64,000 bases of DNA, from NCBI GenBank assembly GCA_054601695.1, contig BAAHQB010000060.1, positions 248,001-312,000 of the forward strand. Direction: 5' to 3'. The stretch comes from Amorphochlora amoebiformis. Lineage: Eukaryota; Cercozoa; Chlorarachniophyceae. How positions within the stretch are numbered: position 1 is the stretch's first letter; each line of letters opens with the position of its first letter. The notes beneath the pieces are model-generated. The model was not told the DNA's origin and ran no database searches. It saw only the letters and a list, made by a program, of their open reading frames with translations. Both the position numbers and the translations under genes were made by a program. Of this stretch, positions 1-64,000 are shown one piece after another.

Positions 1-229
1 TAACCCTAACCCTAACCCTATCCCTAACCCTATCCCTAACCCTAACCCTAACCCTAACCTTAACCCTAACCCAACCCTAACCCTAACCCTAGCCCTAACC
101 CTAAGCTTAACCCTAAACTTAACCCTAACCCTAACCCTAGCCCTAACCCTAAGCTTAACCCTAAACTTAACCCTAACCCTAACCCGTGGGGTGTCTTGAC
201 AGTCAAGACGACATCATATTGTATATATG

Positions 230-309
<80 letters not shown>

Positions 310-484
310 TCGTTGCAGACTCTTCTAAGTAAAAGTATGGTTGTTGTTTGCTTGGTTGACACGTCTGGCTAGCCCTAACCCTAACCCTAACCCTAACCCT
401 AACCCTAACCCTAACCCTAGCCCTAACCCTAACCATATCCCTAACCCTAACCCTAACCCTAACCCTAACCCTAACCCTAACCAG
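1..484. repeat. Left telomere and degenerate subtelomeric CCCTAA repeats
   Basis: CCCTAA units run 5' to 3' on the plus strand from base 1, the orientation expected at a left chromosome end with TTAGGG-type telomeres. The array is impure: TATCCC, TAGCCC, AAGCTT and AAACTT variants occur, and a block of about 55 bases is duplicated between about 66 and 172. Unique DNA with a (TA)n tract (about 240-303) interrupts the array at 186-372, after which CCCTAA resumes to 482. The impurity and interruption suggest the inner subtelomeric part rather than a fresh telomerase product. Whether base 1 is the physical end cannot be decided from the window. Confidence 0.9.
192..209. repeat. Quasi-palindrome GTCTTGAC-A-GTCAAGAC beside the telomere
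   Basis: Two perfect 8-base arms (193-200 and 202-209) flank one base. The wider sequence, read on the minus strand, resembles 8440-8465 closely (CGTCTTGAGTGTCAAGACAC there), so the same element lies beside the telomere and in an intron 8 kb inside, in opposite orientation. Function unknown. Confidence 0.6.
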
Positions 485-9344
<8,860 letters not shown>

Positions 9345-10034
9345 AGTTTCGCGCAAGTAGTCATAAGGGTTTCAGTTTGGCCCACAATTGGAATTCTAGC
9401 GTGGTGCAAGTCTATAAGTGCTTGTAGCCATCCAGACTCCGGAAACTGAAGTGTAGAATCGATATTTCGCCGTCATTGTACTAATTAAAATCAAGATCGC
9501 AGCCTGTACAGTTGGAAATTCAAATTCCAGAAATTTTAGAATTTTTAGAAAAAGTCATGTAGCCAGTGTAGCTCAGCTCGATAAAATCTAGTAGTCTAAA
9601 ACTGTCCATTTCCAGCCGATCTAATTCGTTATACTCCAGTGCTGGTGTACATCTAGTACCCTAGATAGCTAGATAGTACAACTAGAGATAGTAGCAGAGC
9701 CTCAGATAGCCAAAAAGTACTATTCTCTAGATTCTGGATAATATTATATATAAGACTCTGTTTCATACATCTAGTACATACTACATACGAAAAACTCGTT
9801 AATTAATTCTCAAGTGCTAGTCGAACTATAGATTTGCTGGACCCAGATCGCACAAGAAAACAATAATGATGCTAGTCACAATCTAGCAATAACTAGAATA
9901 ATACAATCTTGTTGTATTAACGTTAACTTGGAAAACAAGACTTAATGACTCTAAAATCTAGAGTATATTTATACTAGTCACAGCTGAACACCACCTAGAA
10001 AACGTCACCAATTAAACCGTGATTACAAATACTC
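9345..10034. other. Intergenic region between two convergent genes
   Basis: About 690 bases separate the TAG of the Smr gene from the TAA of the minus-strand REEP gene. This is ordinary AT-rich unique sequence with no (TA)n array and no convincing coding frame. It should hold both 3' UTRs and polyadenylation sites. Many TCTAG/CTAGA motifs occur; none forms an obvious structure. Confidence 0.7.
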
Positions 10035-17738
<7,704 letters not shown>

Positions 17739-18518
17739 CTTTCCAATTAGATTTATATCAAGAAACATAGCAAGAATTTGCTACACATATGGGCTTTGTT
17801 ACAGGTATTGTACACTCATACATACACACACACACACGTGTATATGTGTGTATGTTTATGTGGTAACTATGCATACATATGCACATACATATCATTTCAC
17901 CTTCTCCCTCTAGTTTCTCATTCCTCCTACCCAGAAACTTCCGGTCGATATTTTTTCAGATCTCCCTCTCTTTTCTTTCTCACTCACTCTCTCTTATCTC
18001 TTTCTAACTTCTCCTCTCCCCTCCCCTCCCTTCTCTCCGAACTAATTTTTTCACCTTCCTACTTGAATATCAACCTATCACATGAAACATAAGCGGACAT
18101 TTCTTTACCCAAAAACATCCCAGTCTCGTCTCACCACTTTCCCCCCCCGCTTTCGAGTCTCGTATTACGTTTTCCTTTCGAGCGAGGAGAGTGCGGGAAA
18201 GCGTTCGTCTTGAAGAGGGGGAAGCTCTACGCTTCGTCTCCTCTCGATCCCCGACGGGCTGGAAGGATCGGAGTTGACAGACTCCATTGGAGATCCGTGG
18301 AGATTGTAATATACCTCAAGATTGATATTCGTATATCTGAGAATAGGATATTCTTATATTTCCTACCTGATATACGGATATCGATAGAGAATAGTGGGTT
18401 CTCGGAACCCAATTTTTCGGCATAATTGGATACCGAGAGGGAAATGGAGGTTGCGGGGTCGGGCCAATTTTCGCGGGATTTTTCGTTGGCTTCTGATAGA
18501 GGGGAGAGGAGAGGGGTC
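17739..18518. promoter_or_regulatory. Candidate divergent promoter region
   Basis: This unique island, free of (TA)n, lies between the 5' end of the minus-strand REEP gene and the plus-strand Apc4 gene. It has pyrimidine-rich stretches (17895-18060), a C run at 18143-18150, and a GC-richer CpG-containing stretch (18150-18280). No TATA box or known factor site is claimed. The REEP first exon is probably inside. The role is inferred from position only. Confidence 0.5.
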
Positions 18519-44555
<26,037 letters not shown>

Positions 44556-44672
44556 GACGAATGCTACATATGCGCGTATATATAATGTATATATAATATG
44601 TATGTATATATGTATACGAATGCTATATATGCCTGTATATATAATGCATATGCAATAGGTATAAATATATAT

Positions 44673-44704
<32 letters not shown>

Positions 44705-44715
44705 ATATATATATG

Positions 44716-44767
<52 letters not shown>

Positions 44768-45019
44768 TATGTGTGTGTGTATGTATACATGTATTATAAA
44801 TATATTTATATTTATATATATAATATATATATATATTTTATATATATATACATATATATATATATATACATATAATATATATATATATATATGTTATTTA
44901 TGAGTATGTTTTTGTGTATATATGTATGTACATACGTGTTTGAGAGTATGCTGACATCTACATATTTAACATATATATACACATTATGTATACATATATA
45001 TATATATAAGTATGTATAA

Positions 45020-45051
<32 letters not shown>

Positions 45052-45212
45052 GTATATATATATATATGTATATATGTATGTATACTGTGTATATGTGAAT
45101 GTATATATATATATATGTATTCGTTTTTGTTTATATATGGTATATGTGTACGCTGACATATGTGTCCATGAAACGCATGTATACACATACATATACATAT
45201 GTATATATATAC

Positions 45213-45252
<40 letters not shown>

Positions 45253-45259
45253 CATATAT

Positions 45260-45305
<46 letters not shown>

Positions 45306-45551
45306 CACATATATATATATATATATACATACTAAATATATATATATATATTATGTATATATATGTATATTATATATATATATATATATTTTACATATAC
45401 TAATATCTACAATCGAATACTTTGGTGTACGTGCTTACCTGACAACCTTCCTAACCCTAACCCTAACCCTAACCCTAACCCTAACCCTAACCCAAGCCCT
45501 ATCCCTAACCCTAACGCTAACCCTAACCCTAACCCTAACCCTAACCGTTAG
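44556..45551. other. Region after Apc4 stop, before the next gene's first clear exon
   Basis: Mostly (TA)n. A short duplication CGAATGCTACATATG (44558) / CGAATGCTATATATGCC (44618) copies the DNA just after the Apc4 stop. CCCTAA repeats (45450-45548) directly precede the acceptor of exon 45552. The 5' end of the following gene must lie here or be missed; I found no secure ATG exon. Confidence 0.6.
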
Positions 45552-54915
<9,364 letters not shown>

Positions 54916-54974
54916 GAGGTTTATATATATCCCTTGCTCTTATATATATGTATATATATATGTGTATATATATG

Positions 54975-55007
<33 letters not shown>

Positions 55008-55010
<3 letters not shown>

Positions 55011-55154
55011 AGGAGGGAGTTGAAGATTAGGAGGTTTATATATATCCCTTGTTCTTATATGTATATATATATATATAATATATATATATAATATATATAT
55101 ATATATATAGGAGGAGGAAGTTGAAGATTAGGAGGTTTATATCTATCCCTTGCT

Positions 55155-55236
<82 letters not shown>

Positions 55237-55262
55237 AGGAGGGAGTTGAAGATTAGGAGGTT
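55008..55262 (+). repeat. Three copies of the terminal exon end including the stop codon
   Basis: GAGGAGGGAGTTGAAGATTAG and the flank GAGGTTTATATATATCCCTT, the end of exon 54880-54915 and following DNA, recur at about 55009, 55110 and 55235, each preceded by (TA)n ending ATATAG. Each copy could act as an alternative last exon encoding EEEGVED or a variant. Confidence 0.9.
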
Positions 55263-55269
55263 TATATAT

Positions 55270-55279
55270 ATCCCTTGCT

Positions 55280-55354
<75 letters not shown>

Positions 55355-55367
55355 ATTATATATATAT

Positions 55368-55413
<46 letters not shown>

Positions 55414-55565
55414 GTATATATTTACTTATTTATGATTATGCAAATGCGTATATGTATGCATACATAATTATATATACATATATACATATATATATATATA
55501 TAATATATATATATATGTTTATGTGATATATGTATATATGTGTTTATATATGAATTTTTATACAC

Positions 55566-55608
<43 letters not shown>

Positions 55609-55692
55609 TATATTTCTGTATATACACATATTGGTGTGTGTTTGTGAGAATGCATATATAATTATGTATATATGTACATATATATGTGTATC

Positions 55693-55729
<37 letters not shown>

Positions 55730-55755
55730 AATATCTGCATATATCTATTTATCTA

Positions 55756-55811
<56 letters not shown>

Positions 55812-55837
55812 CTGCGCGGCAGGATTACATATGATCG
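55270..55837. other. TA-rich region between convergent genes
   Basis: (TA)n and AT-rich DNA between the unknown plus-strand gene and the minus-strand stop at 55838. No gene or structured element seen. Confidence 0.6.
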
Positions 55838-56088
55838 TCATCTTCCACTTCTTGCTACGCACGTGCTCACGACACGTGTCATTCCCATAACGATGGCTTC
55901 GCGTCGTGTATATCTATGAGCCTTAGCCTGTTCGGAAATAACAGAAGAAGGGTCGACTACTTGCTTACGCGTGAATGTGAATGAATTATTTCAAATTGAG
56001 ATTTCAAAGTGTTTTTTTTTTGTGTGCTTGCAAAAACGGGTGCAGCCAACTCGATTTTTATTTATTTTGTTTACTTCTCGATCTAATA

Positions 56089-56151
<63 letters not shown>

Positions 56152-57049
56152 GTGTGTGTTTTGTGTGTATGTATGTGCGTGTACATGAGTACACGTGTAT
56201 GTGATATCAAAATATCACAAATTTCAGTAGTAACTACAACGTGTAATCACTGGAATTAATTAATCTAGGTAATAATACACTATACGTAAGATATCACGCG
56301 TTATGTAACCGTAATGATAGAATAATCGATCGGGACAGTGGAAATCATTGTATTCACCAAGCCAACACCTGATTGAATGCCCGCACGAACATCCGTTACG
56401 TATATACGTACGTACAGTACGTATGAACGAGATGCGTGCGTACAATGTACGCGTACAATTTTTGGTTGCACGCCAATGCGTACGTAGCAAGAATATCAAT
56501 ATTCGCGTAGTACTCTGTATACCTAATTTATAACTAATACGCGCGCAGGTATACACATACATCGTAGACGTACACATACATGCGCGTGCATGCAATGCAA
56601 TTTTGTAAATATAGAACTACTACTCCGTATGATGGACCGTATCTACTCACTGACATACTGACATATGTACGTACGTACGTATACGTGCGTACATATATAT
56701 ATATATACACTTGCGATCTTATCATGATTTACTGACATCTCAAACGTTGTATTCTTAACTAGATTAAGCATCCATCCTTATGGTACGTAACTTGTAACGC
56801 AAGTCTTTCGGCATAAGACTACTTATATAGGATTAAATATCTAGATATTCAGGGATATATATTGTATGACCCCAAAATCTAGTTATTGAACCAATCGTGC
56901 AATGTGAAATTCTTTATTCTGTGACTCTAATCGTAGTAGTTCCTTTAGAAATTTGTGTAACCAAATATTACATGTTCCAGATTCATGTTCTACCCGAGTA
57001 TAATCTAGATAATATCGTAAGATATTTTACATAAATATGTTTTTATTTT

Positions 57050-57086
<37 letters not shown>

Positions 57087-57089
57087 CAT

Positions 57090-57153
<64 letters not shown>

Positions 57154-57161
57154 TAGATCTA

Positions 57162-57211
<50 letters not shown>

Positions 57212-57329
57212 CATGATATCCTAGATATAACACTTCTGTAGTGATATATACTATGACTTATATATACATATAACATTCATATAACATTCAAGGTATCATA
57301 TTATACATATATATATATATATATATATT

Positions 57330-57374
<45 letters not shown>

Positions 57375-57606
57375 AACAACTCTATTTACACATATCACTC
57401 AACCCCAATTCTAGTCTCAGGATTCGCTGATCATCAAAAATCAACTTAATCCCTAATCTGAACATGTATTCGAAATGTCAGCATGTACCTCCCGGCCTCT
57501 TCGAACCTATCACATCAAAACCCATATGTGTCTTGACTCGGGGACATCCTACGGACATCTGGTAAAAGTTCATATAGTGCGGCATCGGGTGCAGACTGGA
57601 AGTTAC
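55838..57606 (-). CDS. Minus-strand exon group, possibly the 3' part of the PHD gene
   Basis: Exon 57489-57606 (acceptor GTTTCCAG, donor GGAG/GTACAT) reads [20 protein letters not shown] then [19 protein letters not shown], open over 39 codons. A terminal exon 55838-55927 follows a strong acceptor (CTGTTATTTCCGAACAG) and reads [20 protein letters not shown] then STCVARSGR and TGA. Between them, 56892-56942 ([17 protein letters not shown]) is open with AG/GT borders, but I could not close all phases. No family recognised. If the PHD reading frame is spliced at 58512 (AAGACGAGAAGG/GTTATG, phase 0) into 57606 (phase 0), these are its 3' exons. The (TA)n at 58042-58138 would then be intronic, as usual in this window. 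Confidence 0.5.
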
Positions 57607-58036
57607 CTGGAAACTACACTTCAAGATATAGCTATCTTGTCATGTATCTTGAAATCGTTAACCAAGAGGAGAAGAAAAAAAAGGGGAAAACTTAAACAAG
57701 GGAAGAAAAAGAATAAGAAACTCTGAAACTCGATGGTGTGTTGGTTTTTCAGATTTTGTTTTTTGATGGTCATTTTTGGTGGTGACACAAGGGTTTTATA
57801 TAGTCTTGTGAGGATATGAATAATGTTTTGAGGAAAGGAAAAGGATACGCTTAACGCGATCTTAGAAAAAGAAGGCGAAAAAAAAAAAAAAGAAATTATA
57901 ACTCGAAAAAAATAAAGTTTTTGAAGTGTGAGGAACAAAACGATAAGATCTCTGGAACACGTTGGATTTTTTCAACAAAGAAAAAATGTACGAACTCGAG
58001 AAACTACAGGATTTAACTGTACACATTTTTTTCTAC

Positions 58037-58101
<65 letters not shown>

Positions 58102-58496
58102 TATATACATATGTATATATATATATATATATATATATGCATGTTTGGTCGAGCAAAGAGCTCATTCGGTCCCTAGCTTGTAAGTTTTGAGTTATCCTCG
58201 AGAGAGAAGAGGTTAGTTTGAAAGTTAGACAAAAAAATTAATACACGTACATAAATCAAGCACGAATACATTAAGTAACTCTCGAAAAACCATACATCAT
58301 TCATTTATAAGCCTAAAAAAAAAAAAGAAAAAAGGAAGTATAAACACCCAAAAAAAAAAATATATATATATAATTCAAAAAAAAAAATCTCAAAAAAAAC
58401 ACTTTTTGACGTCTTTGTTTTCTGTTCGTATGTGTGCGACTAAAAGCTACATAAGAAATGAGGAAAAAATAGAAAAGAAAATGGAAATGTCCCTAC

Positions 58497-59291
58497 TCAA
58501 GCACACATAACCCTTCTCGTCTTGAGTCCTCCCGGCCCCTCTCCATGTAGGCCTAACAGCGAACCCTTCCTTTTCCTCCCCGGAGTCTCCGTCTCCGCAG
58601 AAGCACTCGCGACTCTACCCAACCCTGGTTCAGTATTTATCCTCGGCAGCTCCAAGAGGGGACTGAGCTTCTTGGAATCCTGACCGACACCTATGATTCG
58701 GCCAATCCCACTCATCGCAACGCCCTCTGAGGAGAGATTCATCGTCTCGTCTTTGCTTACCAAGAGTTCTTCTAGGTCCAACATGTTTCCCTTGGTGTTC
58801 GGGTCTGAGCTATTGATCGTGGCTCCCTCAGATCCGGCAGCCACCTTGAGCTGCGAATACTGGTGGACGAACAGATCATAGCAAAAGTCCCCAGACTCTT
58901 TCCGACTGACACAGCAATCAGGACAGAGATACCACGATGGAACCCCTTTCTTCGACCGCTCGTAGATAGCCATGGCTTGGGTCAGTCCGTTCGCCTCTTC
59001 ACACTTGGCGTGAACCCAGCGCAGACAAGTACTACATTCAAGCCATGCCTTGCCGTCGAAGCAATCCGTGTCTCCTTGGCGGTAGATTTGGTCGCAAAAG
59101 GGGCAGCATCTATCGAGGTGGAGATAGGACGCGCAGAGGTGGCATAAAAATTGTTCTTTGTCCATGTACGTGCAAGGGATCCATCGGAGAGACTCCGAAC
59201 GCCGACAGCACGAATTTGCACAGACATGAGTGGAGGAGGGGCGAGAAGGTTGGTTAGTGTTGAGTGATTTCAGAGAGGAGCTTTGTCTCAT
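58497..59291 (-). CDS. PHD-finger protein with an extra N-terminal Cys-rich knuckle
   Basis: 264 residues in one open frame of normal composition, the only long non-repetitive frame in the window. Residues 63-126 fit a C4HC3 PHD finger: C63-x2-C66, C86-x2-C89, H94-x2-C97, C123-x2-C126, with the aromatic W92 before VHAKC and SWYLCPDC at the end. PHD fingers usually read histone H3 tails. A second cysteine cluster precedes it (C24, C28, C29, C40, C50, C53), perhaps another zinc site. The C-terminal third is polar, with a basic patch GRKRKGS near 240, a possible nuclear localisation signal. The start is set by a stop codon shortly upstream in frame with no earlier ATG. Translation may end at 58497 or the frame may be spliced at 58512 into downstream exons. 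Confidence 0.85.
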   Translation of the reverse strand: MRQSSSLKSLNTNQPSRPSSTHVCANSCCRRSESLRWIPCTYMDKEQFLCHLCASYLHLDRCCPFCDQIYRQGDTDCFDGKAWLECSTCLRWVHAKCEEANGLTQAMAIYERSKKGVPSWYLCPDCCVSRKESGDFCYDLFVHQYSQLKVAAGSEGATINSSDPNTKGNMLDLEELLVSKDETMNLSSEGVAMSGIGRIIGVGQDSKKLSPLLELPRINTEPGLGRVASASAETETPGRKRKGSLLGLHGEGPGGLKTRRVMCA

Positions 59292-60310
59292 GGCGTGTCG
59301 ACGATGATCCGTGCCGGCGGGCAGCTACTTTTCCCTGACACGGTTATCCTGCGGGTAAATGAAGAGGACCAGAGAGATGCGTATTCACGACACCCTAATC
59401 CTATGGCTTTCTCCGGTGAAATGACCCAAATTAATATCCACGCAGAAAACTACGTCACTTCACTTTCTAAGCTTTTCCTCAAGTATTAAAAATTGAGGTA
59501 TGAATGCATACTTAAGACGGAGTAATTTAGTGAAAGAAAATAGTGATATTATTAATAAATAGTTGCGTTACAATTTGGTTTTTTCGCATATAGATATAGA
59601 GAATATAGAGAAGAAAAGATTTTTTCACTTCTAAAGGTTTTAATAATGTGCGATAACAATACTACTGTCTATTTTCACATCCCTTTCTGAGGAGACTTTC
59701 TCGGAAAGTTTCTCCCCTCTTCACTCTCCCTTCCCTGCCAGGATCCGTACTCTCTCTACATATATTTAACACATCCACACATACTTACAATGCACATACA
59801 CGTAGATATGTAAATATGCATCAATAATGTGTCCCCCTCGGTAACGTAGCCACTCCGTATCACCCGCACAGCTCTTCCAAGAGAATATTCTCCCTCCTTC
59901 ATACCTTTCTAGAACTTTCGGTTACTCTTCCCCGAGAATATTCTCCCTCCTTCCCCACACACATACCTTTCCAGAACTTTCGGTTGAACATTTATCACCA
60001 GGAGACAAAGTCGGGGCCTCAAGAAGGCGTGAGACACGGGCCGGTGGCCATGAAAACCGATTTAATTTTTCAACTTTTTTCCCAGAGCTCAAATTTTAAT
60101 TTCTCCTAACTTCCTCGGCTTTTTTTGGGTTCGAATATTAATTCGCATGTTGTCGGCGCGACGGTCAGTATGCAAGCCCCCCCCCCCCCCCCTGTAAATT
60201 GCCGTGTAAATGTTTTCAAAAATACAAAATGTACAGATTTACACGCACATGTCACGTAGAGTGACATGTCAATACGTTTCGACATGTTCACGTTTTAGAC
60301 CTCCCCAAGC
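59292..60310. promoter_or_regulatory. Upstream region of the PHD gene
   Basis: Unique sequence without (TA)n. The first ~200 bases have balanced base composition and also carry a short plus-strand frame (to 59489) of doubtful value. A ~65-base segment with GAATATTCTCCCTCCTTC and CCTTTCTAGAACTTTCGGTT is duplicated at about 59883 and 59935. A run of 14-15 C lies at about 60177-60192. Promoter role is inferred from position. Confidence 0.4.
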
Positions 60311-60330
60311 CTGGTTTATGAAGGTGAATA

Positions 60331-60430
<100 letters not shown>

Positions 60431-60459
60431 TATTTGCACGTACATACACATATATATAC

Positions 60460-60510
<51 letters not shown>

Positions 60511-60606
60511 TCCGATAGCTACAACCTTCTATACATGTACTTTCAAATTTGCCTTAAATACCACCCACCCGTTACAATTGACGCGACGCTAGCGTAACGA
60601 ACACAC

Positions 60607-60842
60607 CACAGTACCCTAATGAAACCTAATCAATACATCATACTCACACATGTATAGCTAGCCCTCACAGTACCCTATTGAAACCTACTCAATACATCAT
60701 ACTCACACATGTATAGCTAGCCCTCACAGTACCCTAATGAAACCTAATCAATACATCATACTCACACATGTATAGCTAGCCTCACAGTACCCTAATGAAA
60801 CCTACTCAATACATCATACTCACACATGTATAGCTAGCCCTA
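60607..60842. repeat. Tandem repeat, 59 bases, four units
   Basis: CACAGTACCCTAATGAAACC ... CACATGTATAGCTAGCCCT repeated at 60607, 60666, 60725 and 60783 with one to three differences. Non-coding as far as can be seen. Confidence 0.95.
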
Positions 60843-60868
60843 GCCTAAATCTAGAGAACATGTCATGA

Positions 60869-60934
<66 letters not shown>

Positions 60935-61033
60935 AAAATATATATGTATATTAATGCACTGTCACACTCACTAGATACAATTATATATGTATTGGTACAT
61001 ATATATGTGTGTATATATATATATGTGTATATA

Positions 61034-61078
<45 letters not shown>

Positions 61079-61419
61079 CATATATACATATATTTATATA
61101 TATATACATAAATATATATACATACACATACATATACATATACATACATATAATATATCTGAGAAATCATAGTACACAAGGTGTCCCCCACCCTGAGTTC
61201 CCTAACCCTCTAATCATTTCTTTTCTACCAGGCCCCAAATTAACCTTTAAAAGTAGATTTTTCACCCTATATCTAGTATATCATGGCACTGAGTTTATAT
61301 ATATACATATACATATATATATGTATATATATATGTATATATATACATATATATATAAGACTAGCCTATGATAACTAGTGTAGTAAAGATGGGACTCCCA
61401 CACAACGATGGCCATGATC

Positions 61420-62235
61420 TCTTATCTCTCTCTACTACTCTTATCTCTCTCTACTACTCTTATCTCTCTCTACTACTCTTATCTCTCTCTACTACTCTTA
61501 TCTCTCTCTACTACTCTTATCTCTCTCTACTACTCTTATCTCTCTTATCTCTCTCTAGTACTCTTATCTCTCTCTACTACTCTTATCTCTCTCTACTACT
61601 CTTATCTCTCTCTACTCTTATCTTTCTCTACTACTCTTATCTCTACTACTCTTATCTCTCTCTACTACTCTTATCTCTCTCTTCTACTCTTATCTCTCTC
61701 TACTACTCTTATCTCTCTCTTCTACTTTTATCTCTCTCTTCTACTCTTATCTATCTCTTCTACTCTTATCTCTCTCTACTACTCTTATCTCTCTCTACTA
61801 CTCTTATCTCTCTCTACTACTCTTATCTCTCTCTACTACTCTTATCTCTCTCTACTACTCTTATCTCTCTCTACTACTCTTATCTCTCTCTACTACTCTT
61901 ATCTCTCTCTACTACTCTTATCTCTCTCTTCTCTCTCTACTACTCTTGTCTCTCTCTACTACTCTTATCTCTCTCTACTACTCTTATCTCTCTCTACTAC
62001 TCTTATCTCTCTCTTCTACTCTTATCTTTCTCTACTACTCTTATCTCTCTCTACTACTCTTATGATGAGTCTTATCTCTCTCTTCTACTCTTATCTCTCT
62101 CTTCTACTTTTATCTCTCTCTTCTACTCTTATCTCTCTCTTCTACTCTTATCTCTCTCTACTACTCTTATCTCTCTCTTCTACTCTTATCTCTCTCTTCT
62201 ACTCTTATCTCTCTCTACTACTCTTATCTCTTGAT
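61420..62235. repeat. 18-base minisatellite CTCTCTCTACTACTCTTAT
   Basis: About 45 units of ATCTCTCTCTACTACTCTT with TACTACT/TTCTACT variants. Because the unit is a multiple of three, two plus-strand frames stay open for over 280 codons (SLSTTLISLYYSYLS). The composition and the lack of any non-repeat part argue against a gene. Confidence 0.95.
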
Positions 62236-62387
62236 GGTATCATGATGTCTATCTAGTATATACTACGCTGCTAGATATATCTCTCTCTTCTACTCTTATA
62301 TATACTATATTATACAACTATCTAATCTCTCTCTTCTACTCTTATCTCTCTCTTCTGACTAAACTTATCTCTCTCTAGAAACTCTTA

Positions 62388-62800
62388 TATTGCAAAAATG
62401 ATGTAATTATAAGCGTTTCTAGGTTGACGCGATGAGATTAGATAGATCAGTGATATAACGATAGATCTATGCAATAATACCTAGATTTTTTTGGACTTCA
62501 TTGACAATCCAAAAACCAGGAAAACTTCATAATGGCTAGAATGATGTAAATCATAATTGCATCATAGACAGATTATACTAACTAGCTAAGAGACAAATTC
62601 TAGAAATTGCAAAAATGATGTAATTATAAGCGTTTCTAGGTTAACGCGATGAGATCAGCTAGATCAGTGATATAACGATAGATCTATGCAATAATACCTA
62701 GATTTTTTTGGACTTCTTTGACAATCCAAAAACCAGGAAAACTTCATAATGCCTATAGAATGATGTAAATCATAATTGCATCACAGACAGACTAGAGTAG
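62388..62800. repeat. Direct duplication of about 218 bases
   Basis: ATTGCAAAAATGATGTAATT at 62388 recurs at 62606, and the two units match to about 62580 and 62790 with few substitutions. No coding frame found. Confidence 0.9.
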
Positions 62801-63120
62801 TAGATAGGTGGTGCGGAATTGGCCATGCATGCTATGAGCCTATGATCGTAAGATTTATCATAGATTAGATCCGGTATATACTAGATATACGCTAATACTT
62901 GAATCATTAGTTCTAGACCCTGATATATATATTATGTTACATTGTAACATCTAGACATTAATACTAGAATATCTAGAAAATAATCCAAAATCCATTTGGG
63001 TTATAATTATCTTTCAACTGTTAACATAGAAAAATACACAAACTTCGTACGCATACTACACATACCGTAGATACCGATTATACTAGTATGTATACTATTA
63101 TATATATATATATATATACT

Positions 63121-63174
<54 letters not shown>

Positions 63175-63314
63175 AGATATATATATATATATATATATAT
63201 CTAGATATATATATGTATATATATGTCTATCTTGTCTAGATCGAACCCTAGCGAGTAGACTAAGTCGATTGTGCTCCTCTTAACCTTGAAATCACCATGT
63301 CTAGGATATGTATG

Positions 63315-63366
<52 letters not shown>

Positions 63367-63415
63367 CACACATATATACATATAAATATAATTATATATA
63401 CGTATATATTATTTT

Positions 63416-63449
<34 letters not shown>

Positions 63450-63647
63450 TATATATGTGTAATACATACATGTGTATATCAATTTACACAAAAACATAGA
63501 TATCCACATATCTAACAATATATGTATATATATATATTTATGTATATTAATATATATATATATATATATACATATATTATATAATATTTTTATATATATA
63601 TATACATACATATAATATACAATATAATATACATATAATATATATAC

Positions 63648-63682
<35 letters not shown>

Positions 63683-63697
63683 CATACACATGTATAA

Positions 63698-63737
<40 letters not shown>

Positions 63738-63780
63738 TATAAAAACAATCTAGATATATAAATATACATATATATAATTG

Positions 63781-63848
<68 letters not shown>

Positions 63849-63944
63849 TACCTGATTCTAGACGATACCTGTCTCCCGGAACAAATGTATTCTATCCATT
63901 AAAATAGTGTATATATGTACATATATCCTATATATGTATATATA

Positions 63945-63976
<32 letters not shown>

Positions 63977-64000
63977 GGATATTGTTAAGTGACAATATTT
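62801..64000. other. AT-rich DNA without recognised gene
   Basis: Unique AT-rich sequence to 63100, then (TA)n tracts with CTAGATATAT interruptions, a short unique island (63230-63310, 63845-63910) and more (TA)n. No exon with convincing borders and composition was found. Confidence 0.6.

Noticed and set aside
56260-56595. 111-codon minus frame with Cys and His
   Set aside because: No recognisable domain, no splice context, and the DNA is full of short TACGTACG palindromes that explain its odd composition.
59283-59489. 68-codon plus-strand frame upstream of the PHD gene
   Set aside because: It overlaps the PHD start and its presumed promoter; the frame starts from TTG or an internal ATG and has no family resemblance. 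A small peptide cannot be excluded.
61236-61290. Exon-like reading [18 protein letters not shown] after TTTCTACCAG
   Set aside because: Good acceptor, but no donor in a sensible position and no neighbouring exons; kept as unsupported.
61368-62256. Two frames of over 280 codons repeating SLSTTLISLYYSYLS
   Set aside because: An 18-base minisatellite stays open in all frames lacking a stop; identical units and two equally good overlapping frames indicate no coding constraint.

Overview
EUKARYOTIC CHROMOSOME END WITH HIDDEN SPLIT GENES. The window is nuclear DNA of a eukaryote, probably a protist; I cannot fix the lineage. It opens on CCCTAA repeats reading inward, so base 1 lies at or near the left tip of a chromosome with TTAGGG-type telomeres. 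Most of the window is (TA)n microsatellite, pyrimidine- or purine-only tracts, minisatellites and internal telomere-like arrays. Nearly all long open frames are low-complexity readings of these repeats (IYIY, NPNP, LSLS, REREK). The real genes are chains of short exons (about 20 to 180 bases) lying as unique islands between repeats. I joined them by GT/AG borders, matching codon phase at every junction, and protein family resemblance.

LAYOUT. 1-484: telomeric and degenerate telomeric repeats. 485-9344, plus strand: ten exons of a DUF1771-Smr domain protein, with a possible start only about 0.6 kb from the chromosome end. 10035-17738, minus strand, convergent with it: ten exons of a REEP/Yop1/HVA22 (TB2/DP1) ER-shaping membrane protein, first exon not resolved. 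About 17.74-18.52 kb: a candidate divergent promoter. 18519-44555, plus strand: about 28 exons of ANAPC4 (Apc4), with WD40 part, helical part and stop codon. 45552-54915, plus strand: eight phase-consistent exons of an unrecognised protein with an acidic C-terminus. 55838-57606, minus strand: further exons, possibly the 3' part of the next gene. 58497-59291, minus strand: a PHD-finger protein. 59292-64000: intergenic DNA and tandem repeats, no gene supported.

WHAT STANDS OUT. (1) Six introns of Apc4 consist almost wholly of CCCTAA-type repeats from donor to acceptor, and several others contain them; all internal telomeric blocks lie in introns or directly against a splice acceptor. (2) A roughly 43-base unique element, core GGTCCTCGGACTAAGACATG, occurs nine times inside these blocks, always in the same orientation relative to the telomeric strand. 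(3) In all four multi-exon genes, pieces of exon-intron borders are tandemly copied into the adjoining intron, separated by (TA)n: copies of an exon's 5' edge lie upstream of it, copies of its 3' edge lie downstream. This gives arrays of decoy splice sites and partial exons.

The genes are unrelated housekeeping genes (RNA-binding/nuclease-like Smr, ER membrane shaping, cell-cycle ubiquitin ligase, chromatin reader). Nothing suggests a common pathway. What they share is intron architecture.
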